Positions 21,640 through 33,660 of a DNA stretch of 64,000 nt are shown here, piece after piece. The translations under genes and the position numbers were made by a program. Source of the stretch: Ascaphus truei (taxonomy: Eukaryota > Chordata > Amphibia > Anura > Ascaphidae); NCBI GenBank assembly GCA_036426205.1, contig CM071570.1:76558187-76622186 (forward strand). The letters are read 5' to 3'. The notes below the pieces were generated by a model, which was not told the origin of the DNA, did not search any database, and saw nothing but the letters and a program-made list of their open reading frames with translations. Position 1 is the stretch's first letter; each line of letters begins with the position of its first letter.

Positions 21640-22420
21640 GAGCACCGGCCACTTGGGGTTCATTCTCCCATATACCACAAACTATTCTTAGAAGGGGACC
21701 GCTGTTCCATCCCAGAACTCCTTTAGGAGGTCTAGGATACCCAGGGTTGGCGGCCATAGAGCAATTCAAATGGAGAGAATCCCGTGGAGGCTGGTGGAAC
21801 TTCCCGCACTGCACACAGCAGAACAGGAGAAGTTCATACATTCTCTTTTCTCTGAATCTACAAATTCCTCAGCATCCTTTTAGAGTTCGGTTTAAATTCT
21901 TTCCCAATCCGTAGTATGTTTTGGGATGGTAACCGAGGGTCGAAAACTTGACCTCTAGTAACTTTAAGACATCCTGCATCAGTTTAGCCATGAAATTGTA
22001 CTTGTCTGTCAACATAAACCTGGGGAAGTCCAAACCGTGAGAACAGGTTCCAACAACATTGTGGCTACTTGCTTCGCCGTGCTGTTCTCAGGTGGAAAAA
22101 ACGCTCAGGTATCTTGTGCATAATAAGATTACAAGAATACTTGGTGTGTCCTTTCGCATAAGCGTTTTAAGGGTCTACCAAGTCTAACCCAATCCTCTCA
22201 AAGGGAACTGACACCAAGAAAAAAGGGGTTAGAGGAAACCAAAGGGGCTGGTTTTTTGTCCTTTGGACTAGTTAGCTGGCACTCGGAACATGCCGCACAT
22301 AGACTTAGCAATATCACTATGCATCCCTGGCCAATGAATTGGGTTTTGAAATACGGTCAAATGTTTTATCACTGCACCGGGGACCACCCCAAGGGACAGT
22401 ATGGCTAGAGATGAACCACA
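21640..22420 (-). pseudogene. Ty3/Gypsy-type retrotransposon integrase remnant
   Basis: On the minus strand, in several frames, the order matches a Gypsy integrase. A degraded HHCC zinc-binding region at about 22340-22260 includes a CSECQLTSP-like piece. A FERIGLDLV-like start of the catalytic core follows. RFMLTDKYNFMAKLMQDVLK at about 22021-21957 contains the second catalytic Asp (LTD). A YHP box is near 21935. ASTGFSPFELLYGRQP-like sequence is near 21770. Multiple stops and frameshifts make it a fossil. LTRs and reverse transcriptase were not identified nearby. It belongs to the widespread vertebrate Gypsy group, by pattern memory. Confidence 0.7.
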
Positions 22421-22429
22421 GATTTAAAA

Positions 22430-23700
22430 CAAAACGCCTTGGGAACCAAATATATGTCTGGTGGACATCCCCTGTTTGTGTTGCCTATTCACCGGATATA
22501 TCACAGGATTTATTCAATTGGATAGCTCAAAATGGGGGAAAAATACTATCACACAATGTGCATTTAAAATCTGCTCATCAATTTTCACCACATTTGTCCT
22601 ACTGTCTAGCAAGGACTGGGTCTTCCCTTTGCTTCTGGTGTGAAAGTAAGGGAGGTACAGGTCTGGTAAATCTCCAGGCCATATGCCCCCTCCCTCTAGC
22701 CATCCCCAGCCATACTTGTGCCTCTGACTACTAGAATGGGTCACCTTGAGACACCAGAGTTCTGCAACCGTCCTGTTTGTCAGAGCGTCTTTGAGTCTGA
22801 GTCTTTTTGCACCCGTGTATACTGGGAAAAAAAGGTGCTGCGAGAAGGGGAAAAACAGTTTGCCAGGGTTCTCCTGAGCCAAAGAATAAGACTCTCGTGA
22901 GAGACTGGAGCCAATTTTTTAAGGTCCGAAAAGAAAGGCCCGTCCTGCTGAGCACAAGGGGGCAGGGAGCCAAGGAGCGACTCCTACTTCACAGGTAGGC
23001 CTTCCTGGCCTTTTACCTTGTAGCCGGGAGATTTTGGCCGTCGGGATAGCGCTTTTACATCGCCGTGTATACATTCTAAACTCCATGGGGAGTCAAAGAA
23101 CACACGTTAGGCGGTAACAGTTCCTGGAGGGACCAGAAGTTTTCCAGAGCCGAATATCTACAAGGGCCTGGACGGTTTTTCCCCAATCAGGGTTGGAAGT
23201 GCAGGGCTTGTAATGTTTCCAGTAAAGGCCGAGCGCGCGGTCCTGTGATATGAACAATCCATCAGGGGCCAGTCACATAACGGTGGCATCCAGTTCTCCG
23301 AAGGCGGAACATGGAGAGGGTTCCTTTGCAGAGGGGCTGGAATAGCGCTCCGCTGGACCGGATACTGGCAGACCAGGCTTCTGGGGGTCCTGTGGGTGAC
23401 GTACCTCGGAAGTTCCTATCATTGCGACGAGCGAATCAGGAAGGAGATGAGGGTCTTGGCGGGGACCAGCATTGGGACTCCGTCCTTGCTGGACGACTGC
23501 TCCTTCTGTTGGACTTGGCAGTTGCGTAGGGCGGGCCGTATGTTCCCGTTGATCGCCTCCTCTTTGGGGCATCGCAAGTGCCGGGGGAGTCGGGTTCAGG
23601 ACACTCGGCCTGCTGCTCAGCCCCAGGAAGTTCTCCACCGAAGTTGGACCGCCAAAGCTAGGGTTTAAGCAGCGTGGCATTTTACCCACGAGCGTGCGGA
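22430..23700. other. Unassigned sequence beside the Gypsy fossil
   Basis: It may contain other parts of the same Gypsy element on the minus strand. The longest frame (23273-23689, minus, 138 codons, Pro/Ser-rich) has no recognisable gag or protease motif. Confidence 0.35.
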
Positions 23701-24339
23701 GTATGTAAAGGGGGACTGCATGGTATGAATGTTGTTAATGAAAACAAAGCGTAATGAATTCCGGATTGTCAGCATGTCCTGATTAGGTTAGTGTATATCA
23801 AATATGATTGTGCATTTCATTTTAGATAGTTCATGTATGACTGATAGCTTTGAAGGGTTATACCCACAGTGAAGTGTTCAATGCCCCTATTGACAATTTT
23901 AAGAATCACTTACTAAACAATTGTATCATCTAAAGACACAATTTTGTCAAATAAATAAATTAACATTATTATATTTCATGTGCACATATGTGAACAAACA
24001 GGATTAGCGAGTCTCATGTCCGACGCTAATTATGTTGACATGTGAAATATGTAATCTTCTTAAAACACAGAATAACATTACAATTGTGGATGAACATGTT
24101 TCCATATTTGCTAATACAATATAGAGGCAGAGAAAGGTATGTCTCGGAGTTTCTGTTTTAAAAAAATTGGAATGTGGCGGAGAAATTTAGGCAAGTAGCG
24201 AAACACCGGTTATGTATGTGGAGGAAGAATCATGGGACACTTATTCCTTGTGTAACGACTTGGGACGTTGTTGAAACAAATTCCCACCAATTTGATACCT
24301 TTTGCTACAGAACATTATTTGAAAAGTTAAGGAAAAATA
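23701..24339. other. AT-rich non-coding stretch
   Basis: Nothing recognised. It forms the outer flank of the Penelope-like element. Confidence 0.4.
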
Positions 24340-24447
24340 GAACAGAGTCCAAAATTGGTTGCAAAACAGGAAAAATCAGAGATGAGTAGCAAATCTCAAA
24401 CATTAAGGACATCGAATTCCTAGTTTGAAACTTGTGTATAAACTCCT
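24340..24447 (-). repeat. Direct repeat D1 at 3' side of Penelope-like element
   Basis: Matches 29400-29507 in the same orientation, including GTCCAAA, CATTAAGGACATCG and TTCCTAGTTTGAAA. Shared direct plus inverted terminal pieces are typical of Penelope-like elements. Confidence 0.75.
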
Positions 24448-24449
24448 TA

Positions 24450-25190
24450 GAGCACTTGACAATTCCCAATAAGAGTTCATAAGCACGTGACTGCCAAAAT
24501 TTGGCTTAAATGTAGAGTGGTTTTTCTGGGAATGGGGGACACAAAACCAAAAGGAAATGTACCCCCCCTTTCCCCAACCCACACTCAGATAAAGTCACAG
24601 AACAATATGGGAATGCAGTAAGTATAGTATAAAAGTACATCCACTCCACTGTTGAATATACAGGTATAAGGAGCGGGAATCATATTATGAGCAATCCATC
24701 TTGATTGAAGATCAGGAAAGGAAACCTCTAGGGAGGAAAGGGAGAACAACCCAGAGACAAACACCGCAGGACCAGACAAACAATAGGTTAAAAAAACTCC
24801 TTTAAGGTCCAAAAGTGGGGCGGACCAACATAGAAAAATACACCAAACCACCCTCTGACGCGTTTCGAAGCAAAGCCATTGTCAAAGAGTATACCCCAAT
24901 AGTAAAAAAAACAGACATTTATATACTTACACATTAATCACCCTAATTGACTGCATCCTCCGGTGCTGGTGACGTCAGCAACTCTCGCCGAGCATATAGA
25001 GAGACCTCACTCACTGGCCAGAACCCATGGGACTAAACAACGAGAGTATATAGCGCCAATTCTACCCCAGAGGACATGTCAATGCAGGGAGCAACGATTA
25101 AAGTATCTCACGTGCGCCGCAACCGGAAGTGACGGTCACGGAGATCAATCCAAGGTCTCGAGAGGAATCTAGACTTATGGTGACCTCTAA
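24450..25190 (-). repeat. Penelope-like element flank (pLTR-like), inner inverted copy I1
   Basis: The inverse of this segment matches 29503-29990: GAGACC..GGATTGATCTCCGTGAC, ACTTCCGG, GGTGATTAATGT, the hammerhead-like block and TCTCTGGGTTGT are shared in order. It lies downstream of the element's coding remnant on the same (minus) strand. The part below about 24720 is not found in the other flank. Confidence 0.8.
24853..24889 (-). ncRNA. Hammerhead-ribozyme-like motif 5a in flank I1
   Basis: On the minus strand, stem I is CUCU (24889-24886) with AGAG (24856-24853). The core is UUGACAA (two changes from CUGANGA), stem II is a weak GGC/GCU hairpin, then GAAACGCGUC with triplet GUC. It is on the same strand as the element's coding remnant, as expected for ribozymes in Penelope-like terminal repeats. 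Confidence 0.5.
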
Positions 25191-25949
25191 GAGGCGGGGA
25201 GAGGCACCCAACAGCGCCACCCCAGCCCAGAGTACACAAACACACACCACATAGTAATGCGTGTCCAGTGTATCAAAGGAATGATTATAGAAAAGCGAAC
25301 ACAAAACATAATAAAATGAAAAAGATGGAAAAAAAATAAAAAAAGAAGAATATACATTAGCCATAGGCTAAAATAATTAATACAGTATGCCATGACATCC
25401 TTAGCTTCTAAAAAATGATAGACGAATGGGATAATACAGTGGTGGGCCGAGGAGGTATATACAGATTCACAATATAATTAAAATATTTCATTATTGACCA
25501 GTATCTTGCTGTTCAAATAGAAACCTCTCCATATAAGATAAAGGAGACGATTAAAATTTTATACGTTACAATGCTAGACTTACAATAATATAGTTTAACC
25601 ACTCAGTAATCATGTACTGCTCACAGTAAAACCATAGTATTCATGCATAGAATCTCCATGACCTTAGAGCAAACTGAGGGTGGTGACATAAGGCATCTAA
25701 TGACCATTCAATAGACAAAACGTAAATGAAAGCCATCAGGACCAGTAACAACTTGCATTTGATAATAATGCCACTCGGCGAGAATGAGCACTCTGATCAC
25801 TGGGATAAAACATGCTTCAATTCCCAGTCCGTGTCATTCTCGCGGAGACATAGATCCTAGAGAAGTATCCAGAACATCTCTCTGCGATTTAGAAGTTTTC
25901 CCTTACCACCTCTGACAGGTAACTTCGCCAAAACCCAGGCAGAAAAAGA

Positions 25950-28220
25950 AAAATTATCCAATACTGCACGAGGGATGCGGCAGAGAAATGTCCTGGATAC
26001 AGTTACTTTCATCTTTTGTTGAATGGATCTCAGTGTTCAGATATGCCCTGTTTGAGAGGATGTATCTCCTCCTAGAATTGCTGCCACAGCCGCATTTCAG
26101 CAGGTATATCAACACTAATTGGAATACATGTAATCCACTGATGGATCCTCAGATATTTCTCTAGTGTAGACATTTCTCGACTTTTTGTTTATTGGTAGTG
26201 CATATTGCACATCTTACAATTTTCCACACTTCACAAAGCCTTTAATCTTGAAAACTGACAGTAATCTTGGCATTGGTCGCAGTAGGCTTGGGGGCAAGTG
26301 ATTGTTAGGGTCTTAGCCATTCTAAAAGGGACAAAGTTTGGTGTGTTATCGACTACGTCTACGTGATCATCACGCTTTAATATATTCAATGCTTGTTATG
26401 ATTGGTGCGTATTTGGTTGGACTCTGTTTATTAAATGGTAGATATAAAAAGAGGTCAAGACTCCTTGGTAAACCCAAACTTTAGACTTTACATTCGGTTT
26501 TAATAGAATATTCGCTTCATATTGAAAGCATAATATAGGCAGAGGTCGAGACAGATCTATGTAGCCCCTTAATAGAAATCTGGTTCGGAGTCCTCAGATC
26601 TATCAATGAAGATTTTTCTGTTGAACAAATCCTTCGTCAGGCGTAAAAATGGTGCCTAGGATTCCTTTATTGTGCAATTGGATGTGCACTCCTTAGCCTG
26701 GAGAAAGGAATTGCGAGAAGGAATCTTACGATAGAGGTCATGTTTGAAATACCATCCATACTCGACATTAAAAAACAGACATCTAAGTAATTAATACGCG
26801 ATGTCTGTTGATTCAAAAGGAATTGAGATTGTATATATTTTTTATTAAGGTAGTCAATGAACAAAAACCAATTCCAATTGCTACCTCGCCAAATCCAGAA
26901 TCCAGAATCAATCTCGTCGATTGTCGCGACGGTAGAATATTATATTTGTACGTATGGATTGTTGTCCCCAAAGATAAATAAGTCTCCAAAAGCCATTCAA
27001 GAGATTTGCATTAGGATGGGGCACAAAGACCTCCCTGTCCACATTCGCTGTGCCGCGTGTTTTGAGAAAGTAAGTGGTGTTGAAAACGAAAATAATTGTG
27101 ATGCTAATAAAAATGTAATAGCCTCATAATAAGACATTTTGTGCTGTGAAAGGATGATTTGTCAAGAACAAACTGGGTAGCCTGAAGCCTTGTGCGTGAA
27201 CTAATCACTAGTGTTTATAGTGACGTGACATCTAACGTAACCCAAATATACTGTGCACACCAAGTGAAAGGTGAAAGAGTATTGATAAGATCAATTGAGT
27301 CCCTAAGATATGAAGGGAGTTGGTGCACAAGTGGCTGTTAAAAAGGAATCCACGTACTAGAGAGACCTCTCCCAAAGATCCAATTACTTAGATGATCGGG
27401 TCTACTGAGGGTTAATCAGGGATTTATGGATCTTCGGGATGATGGTTGAAAAATAGGTACAATGGGATGTGGAACATTAAGGAGGGGAGAATTCATTGTC
27501 GTTTAACACTCGCAATCCTTTCCAAGGTCAATTAAGAGTCAAATATTCTGCAAGAAAATTTTTTTGTAGGGTTTGATCAAAGTTTCCGATAGAAGTCTGA
27601 TCACTTAATTGGCGCTGGCTTCAAAATGTTAATTGTCAACATGCTTGAAGGACTATGCACGCCTTTGTAGGCTTTTCTTTTTTTTTCGATAATAGTTCCT
27701 TATTCATATTCAGATTCTCTAATTCAATAGTTTTTCTTGGATAGATTAGTGAAACCCCTAGGGTGAACAGGTGTAACCCCTGCCAGAAGCTTAGATCCCT
27801 CTCTAAAGCTTCTCTAAAGACTTGAAGATAAGGTCCTTTTATTATAGGATGGGGTAGAAATATAGATTGTTCTTAAACAGGAATGTTGTGTACCCACCAG
27901 AAATAGAGAGGGATCTACCTCACCTGGGTCCTCGGGGGGTTGGTGAACATGCTCTGTAGTAGGGCCTCAGATTTGTACCAACAGCTGTTCTGAAAGGATA
28001 AAGAACTCAAAGGAGGATTAATGTCACATATAGGGTTTATCCTCCAAAAAACAGTGGTATATGCAAAGGTAAAGGCGATCAGATTGTTACAAAATAATTT
28101 TTGAGAGATAATTTTATCAAAACCTTTTGCAGGTCTCTGAGGCCAAACAATTCGAAATTGTCCACTAGGGACAAAATTTCAATCCTCGGTTGAGGAGAGT
28201 TATGGCATCTGTACACAATG
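25950..28220 (-). pseudogene. Penelope-like retroelement polyprotein remnant (RT plus GIY-YIG endonuclease)
   Basis: Penelope-like elements encode a reverse transcriptase followed by a GIY-YIG endonuclease. Reading the minus strand with frame changes shows the family's landmarks in order. LLNRGLKFCP followed by DNFELFGL lies at about 28190-28130 (the conserved N-terminal 'GLxFxP' region). A degraded RYIDD block, then FWIWRG-like, is near 26930. FIDYLNKKYIQSQF and INYLDVCFLMSS lie at about 26860-26765. A YRK..SRN..LQA stretch follows to about 26680. The Cys cluster FKIKGFVKCGKC/CKMC is at about 26255-26190. A YLLKCGCGSN/SEH-like GIY-YIG region is at about 26110-26010. Stops, frameshifts and loss of the YIDD residues make it inactive. 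Inverted flanks bracket it. Confidence 0.75.
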
Positions 28221-29399
28221 AGAAGGCCAGAAATATGATGACAATGTTATTTTCAGGATCTAGCGAGTCTTCTTCCCTTTTGGAAGGGGGGGTGACATTC
28301 TTATTCGACGTTCTAGTCCTTTTCCCCGGTTTTTGGGCGTGATCATCTTCATAAGTGTGGATGAATGCGTTAATTTTCTTTTGTCGACGCTGCTCCTTGA
28401 ACCTAAAATCTCATCGTCCTGATGGACTCTCCGTATCACTCTCCTCTATCCTAGAGGAATGAAACGGTTTGGTATGCGCCATCACTGTCTGGAAATCAGG
28501 GCAATGCTGGAGATTATTGGGTTAATCTTCAAATGGACTGGGAGGGAACATGTTTATTAAACTGCCCACCTTTTTGTTGCCTGATTTGACCTTTATTTGA
28601 AGATTGATTCGTCTAAAATAATTTTTTGGCATATGGCCTTCTGCTAGGACATATATCTGATTTTTCTCGTAGTCCACCCTCGAGTCTCTATACAATTTAT
28701 CTGCTTTTTCAGTATTCAATCCTTCTCTTAGGTTCCTAACATTCCGTGTTCATTTTTATCAGATCAGGAGAAGTCTTCCTATCCTGGAGTTTATCAAGAT
28801 TGGATTCTAGATTATTAATTGTACTCTACCGTGGGACTCTTTTTCTTGAAACTTTTAACTGCCACACTTAAGTTCCATAGGCTAAAAAGAACAATCATCG
28901 AGGATTTTGATCCAGTTGTCCTGAAATTCTTTGGTTGAAAAAAACAAAAAAGCAAAGGATGGCATTTTCTTAATCCTAAATCCTCGAGGAATTCTTTTAG
29001 CTAAAATATAGTTTTCTAAGATATAATGTCCCATCCCAATCTTGTATCCAGAGATAGGTGTTCTCTAAGCGTGTTTAATGAAAAATATAGGTAAGTCTGT
29101 ATAGTCATCGGTCGGAAATAAAATTGCTCCACTCAAATACCGTGCTGCTTTTTTGCGTTCTTAATATTGTTAGCACAGTTGTGTGATAGTTCTTTTTTTA
29201 GGCTGGATTTATTCGGGAGTCTCTAAGTCAGATTCCATGGTGGTGTCCCCCTTGATTAAAAAAATATCACTAATTTAATGAAAAAACTATTTCGAATTTC
29301 AAACACTATGGCTCATATTTTGCAAAAAAAATGTCTTTATACATCTTCATTAATTTGTATGGGGTTTATTCGTGCAACCAATGTATTCAATATACAGGA
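28221..29399 (-). other. 5' part of the Penelope-like element, unassigned
   Basis: Between flank D2 and the first recognisable motif. A minus-strand frame at 28522-28719 (Lys-rich) may be the N-terminal extension of the polyprotein, but no motif confirms it. Confidence 0.4.
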
Positions 29400-29507
29400 A
29401 AACAGAACATAGAGTCCAAATTGGGGGCAACAGAAAAAATCCAGAGATATAGCAATCTCATTACATTAAGGACATCGGATTCCTAGTTTGAAAATTGTGT
29501 ATTAATT
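29400..29507 (-). repeat. Direct repeat D2 at 5' side of Penelope-like element
   Basis: Counterpart of 24340-24447, directly abutting the inverted flank that starts near 29503. Confidence 0.75.
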
Positions 29508-29990
29508 CCTCTCCGAGACCGGGGATTGATCTCCGTGACGTCACTTCCGGGCCGGACGACGTGAGATACTTTTTTAATCTTTGCTCCTGTATTGACAGTC
29601 CTCGCGGGGGTTAGGATGGCGCTAGTTATACTTCTCGTGGTTAGTCCAAATGCATTCTGGCCAGTTGAGTGAGTCTCGAGAATAATATGCTCGACGAGAT
29701 TGCTGACGTCCCCAGCCACCCGGAGATGCGTCAATTCGGGTGATTAATGTTTGTAAGTTATTAAATGTCGTTTTTATATTGCGGGTCTAATCTTTGACAA
29801 GGGATTTCCCGAAAAGCGTCAGAGGGGTGGTGGTGTATTTTTTATGGTGTCTCACCCCTTTGGACAATTAAGGAGTTTTTAACCTATGGTTTGCTGGTTC
29901 CTTCTTGTTTTTGTCTCTGGGTTGTGCCTCCACTTTCTCCCTAGAGGGGTTTCTTTCCCTTATTTGAAAGTAAGACTGCATTATTTTACA
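29503..29990 (+). repeat. Penelope-like element flank, inverted copy I2
   Basis: Inverted counterpart of 24450-25190 with many small indels. Together they bracket the coding remnant at 25950-28220. Confidence 0.8.
29791..29823 (+). ncRNA. Hammerhead-ribozyme-like motif 5b in flank I2
   Basis: UCU (29791-29793) with AGA (29821-29823), core UUGACAA, stem II GGG/CCC around AUUU, then GAAAAGCGUC. The stem II sequence differs from motif 5a yet still pairs. GAAAC has become GAAAA, weakening stem III. Confidence 0.45.
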
Positions 29991-32439
29991 CCATTCCATG
30001 GAAAAAAATGCCGTTAGAAATATTACTCAAAGAACCTCGTTCTCTACGCCTATTAATCTATTTGCATATTTCAATACCGCACACAGAGAAGAAGATACTG
30101 TATCGGACATATTTGAGCATATCTCATCACATAGCCTTTTTATAAAAATCATCCAAAGCCGAAAGTTTGACGAAATTTATCTGACGAACGTTATCAACCA
30201 ATGATTGTTTTTGGACCCACCAACTGGCGGAAAACAGGTTTGTGGCTGTGGGCAGTGCACGAATCAAGTATGCGTTATGTTTGCAAGTGGCCAATTTAAG
30301 AAGAGGACAGAAATAGCGACCACAATACAATGAAAGGTCGCCCGCCAGCGGTTGCATAAAATGTTCAGCAAAATCTTTGATTTCAACCCAGGGGGTGTAC
30401 AACCTATACCACAACAATGCCGGGGCTAGCTATGACGCTACATGCATACTAAAACTACCTTGCTGAAGCAGATGAATGCCACAAACTAACTATCTATCTG
30501 CCTCAGCACATGACACAATATCCAAACTTTGACGGATCAAGCGTAACACCACCGGAGATGAACACACAGAACAACCAAATTGATTTTGAACCAACCAGCA
30601 CCTCCAAACACACTGCATGGGACAGCTCCCGAATGTGGGAAATTGCTATATAATGAGGTAACAGAAACGATTCACTTTGAACAATCAGTGATTCTCTTGT
30701 TCACAAGACACGCATATGTGTTCCACCCATAAAGCAATGCGAGTTACCATTGCTCAATGTGTATTTTTTCTTTCGTTTTACCTTCTTCTCTGTAGGTGTA
30801 TATTACAGATAGCGCGTCTGTGAAGCGCAAACAGATGCCGGGAACATCTTTCTGAAAGAAGGTAGATACAGTTAACGAGATCCGTGCCAGATAGTTACAG
30901 TTCATGGGCAAGCGCGTTGCAATTCGAGGTGTCCTGCACATGCCCTTTAAATGTCATGACACAAGGGTACGCCCCTGTGTTGTAAATAAAAAAGTTACGA
31001 GATTGCAAAAAGAGTGCACGAAATGGGCATATATGTGCAAGAAATGACGAAGATATTATTAAGATTGGAGACTTTGCGTATTGGAAACATTGAGGATATG
31101 TTAGATCCGCGAAAATCTGTAGTCAGTTACATACCTTAGCATTAAAGCGCCAGGATCACTGCTAATATTACCATTGTCACAGCCAAAAGAATGTGGTGTT
31201 GCATTGTGTTTGAGAATAACTTTTTGCAGTGATAGTATATGTGAGAGAATTTATTTGTGTACAGGCATCGTGTTATTTAAAATGTGTGCTGAATTGCATA
31301 TTTTTTGGGACATAAGGTTAAACCAGATTAATATGTAAGATCTAAATAAAATTAGAGTAAGATCAAATGTGTCGTAACACAAAAGGTAAAAACAATAACA
31401 CGTATGATGTGGTTTAGATGCAGAATAAAAATGTTCTATAACATGTACATTTATAATTAACATTCCATATCTACTTGAAAGGATGTTCACATCTCCATTC
31501 CAGTTGCCATAACAAATGTGAATGAAGGATCCCAAAACACACCAGAAGTTACGTTACACCCTTGGCACCCTGCAAAATTCATTGAAAAATGCATTTGTTT
31601 TTTTTGGAATTTACTTCGTCTCATAGCAGCATGAGTGACACCCTTACCTGTGTACGAGAATTTACTCTTTAACAGGGGCAAAAAATTATATCATGTGTAA
31701 TTCAAATTAGTGGCACGAAACTAGGAACGTTACTTACAAAATTACACACATACAAATTACTAGGTAACTTGTCACAACATTTTTGCAGTGTTGAAATAGC
31801 CTGCTGCATTCATTTGGTTCGAGATAATGTTCAAATACAGTGTGTGAAGAATTACACAATGTGTTATCCCTAATTTAATGTATCATGAAACATCAACATG
31901 AGTAAATGTTAATCAAGATTCACATGTTATATGACTTATTGCGTGGGTCAAATAACATTCCAAAATTAATGACATATTGTTAGGGAACATACGACTTAGA
32001 GATACAACATATGAACATGTAAGTAGCTCACACTCCTGCAGCATCTAGAATAATGTAGTTCTATTTTTAATAAGTGTCATTTAGCCAATTGAGTTAAATA
32101 ATGTGAACAATAAATGTGGGAACAATTCCAAAAAGAACTCTAAATATTTTTTGACGTGACTTTTTTTGGGGCATTTTGAAGTGACAAAGGTGTAAACATT
32201 GAATTATGTCAATGTGCAGTACTCGGCAAGTCTAAATCTAACAATAGACTGCATTATCATCTGTACTGTGCTATAGTCTTCACTTCTTGCACAACACTCT
32301 TCATTGCATGATGCACACAAAGTGTGGGGTTGACATGAATTGAGATGCGACAAATCAGTTAAACACTCGCATTACCATAGGGTACGTTAACTTGGGTGAA
32401 TTCTTGCCACACTGGCCCTGCACATTCAGAGAGCAGGAC
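29991..32439. other. AT-rich stretch without recognised gene
   Basis: Short frames at 29998-30204 (plus) and 30127-30417 (minus) overlap and show no family motif. Possibly more transposon-derived sequence. Confidence 0.4.
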
Positions 32440-32559
32440 AATTGATTACATACACCAATAAAATGTGAACATCCGAAGATGAGGATAGATTGGCTTGCCA
32501 TGAAAAATAAGAATCTTACATGTCATTATGTAAGCCTGTATGCCCGCAGACCTGGTCAG

Positions 32560-33556
32560 TCCCCCAGTACTGAGGTGGGTAGGGTTTTATTAAAACAACG
32601 CAACCAAAGCAGTGAGGCTTGCCGGAGTGTGGTAGTGCGTTGCCGGGCCTGTAGAAAGATGGTTAAAAGTATACTTGCAATGCCTGGAATATAGGTCGGA
32701 TAGTGATGTTCCGTGTGCCAGAGTCGAGGGCAATAGAAAGCAGGATAGGATTTCCCTAAGCCAGAGTCCAGGGAATAACAGAAGTCAGCAAGTCGTGTGT
32801 CCGTAAGCAGGGTTCAAGGCAGGATGAGAGAGCAGGGATAATCCAGTACAAAGCAGAGTCAAGCCAGGGAAATCAAAGGGTCCGAAGGAGCAGGAAACAA
32901 ACGCTGAAGACACAGGAGGAGCCAAGCATAGGACTGCACACACGAAGTTACAAGAAGCATGCAGAGCAATGAGCTAGAAGACAGGACAGGGGTTGAAAGG
33001 AGGGAAACAACAATGGGAGGAGAGAGGAGGAGCAGGGGTGAAGGTGAGCGGCAAGCAGGGTAGGTGAGGAGAGAGGGAGGAGACAGGTGAACCAGAAAGG
33101 GAGATATCTTGTAACAGCATGGGAGGAGGGAGCAGAGGGCTGGGAAGGCTTAGAAGAGGAGCGGTGCATTGCGCCTCTGTTGAGGGTTAGAGTGTGTGTG
33201 CACACAGGGCTGTGTCAAGAGGCAGCGCGAGCACTGCGCCGCAGGAGCACCTGCGAGAGGCGGGGAGAGAAACGGAGGGAGTTTGCCGGGAGGTAAGGGG
33301 ACCGGAGCGGGAGCAGAGGGAGGCCGTGAAGTGGGGTACCTGCAGAGGATCGGGAATTTGAGAAGAAGCGCGCGCCCTGCGGGGAACGCCCGCAGCGCGG
33401 GAGAGCATCAGGGGGATGCCGCAGAGGGACGGATGCGGAGGAAGAGGGAGAACAGAACGGGGAAGGAAGAAAGGAAAGCGGAGATCAGAGGCAGGGGACG
33501 CGCAGCTCAGCGCCAGGAATATGGAGGGGAAGGAATCCCGAACCAATTCACACAAT
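32560..33556 (-). mobile_element. LTR-like segment within tandem unit 1
   Basis: On the minus strand this begins TGTGTGAATTGGTTCGGGAT and continues through CT-rich GC-dense sequence into TGCTTGGCTCCTCCTGTG and GATTATCCCTGCTC, a composition typical of frog Gypsy-type LTRs. No target duplication or far end could be fixed. Frames on both strands at 33187-33621 are GC-composition artefacts. Confidence 0.35.
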
Positions 33557-33660
33557 AAGGATATTAAGTGAAATGAAGGGTCGATGTCCACGGCTGTAGC
33601 CTCCCTAACCCGCAGGAGCACGGGAAGATCCTTCTCTAATCGCCTAATGTTGGCAGGAAG

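Noticed and set aside
23273..23689. Pro/Ser-rich 138-codon minus frame as Gypsy gag
   Set aside because: No zinc knuckle or capsid motif is visible and there is no continuity with the integrase remnant.
33187..33621. Overlapping 120-144 codon frames on both strands in the GC-rich part of tandem unit 1
   Set aside because: Low stop density follows from GC composition; the frames are lost in unit 2.
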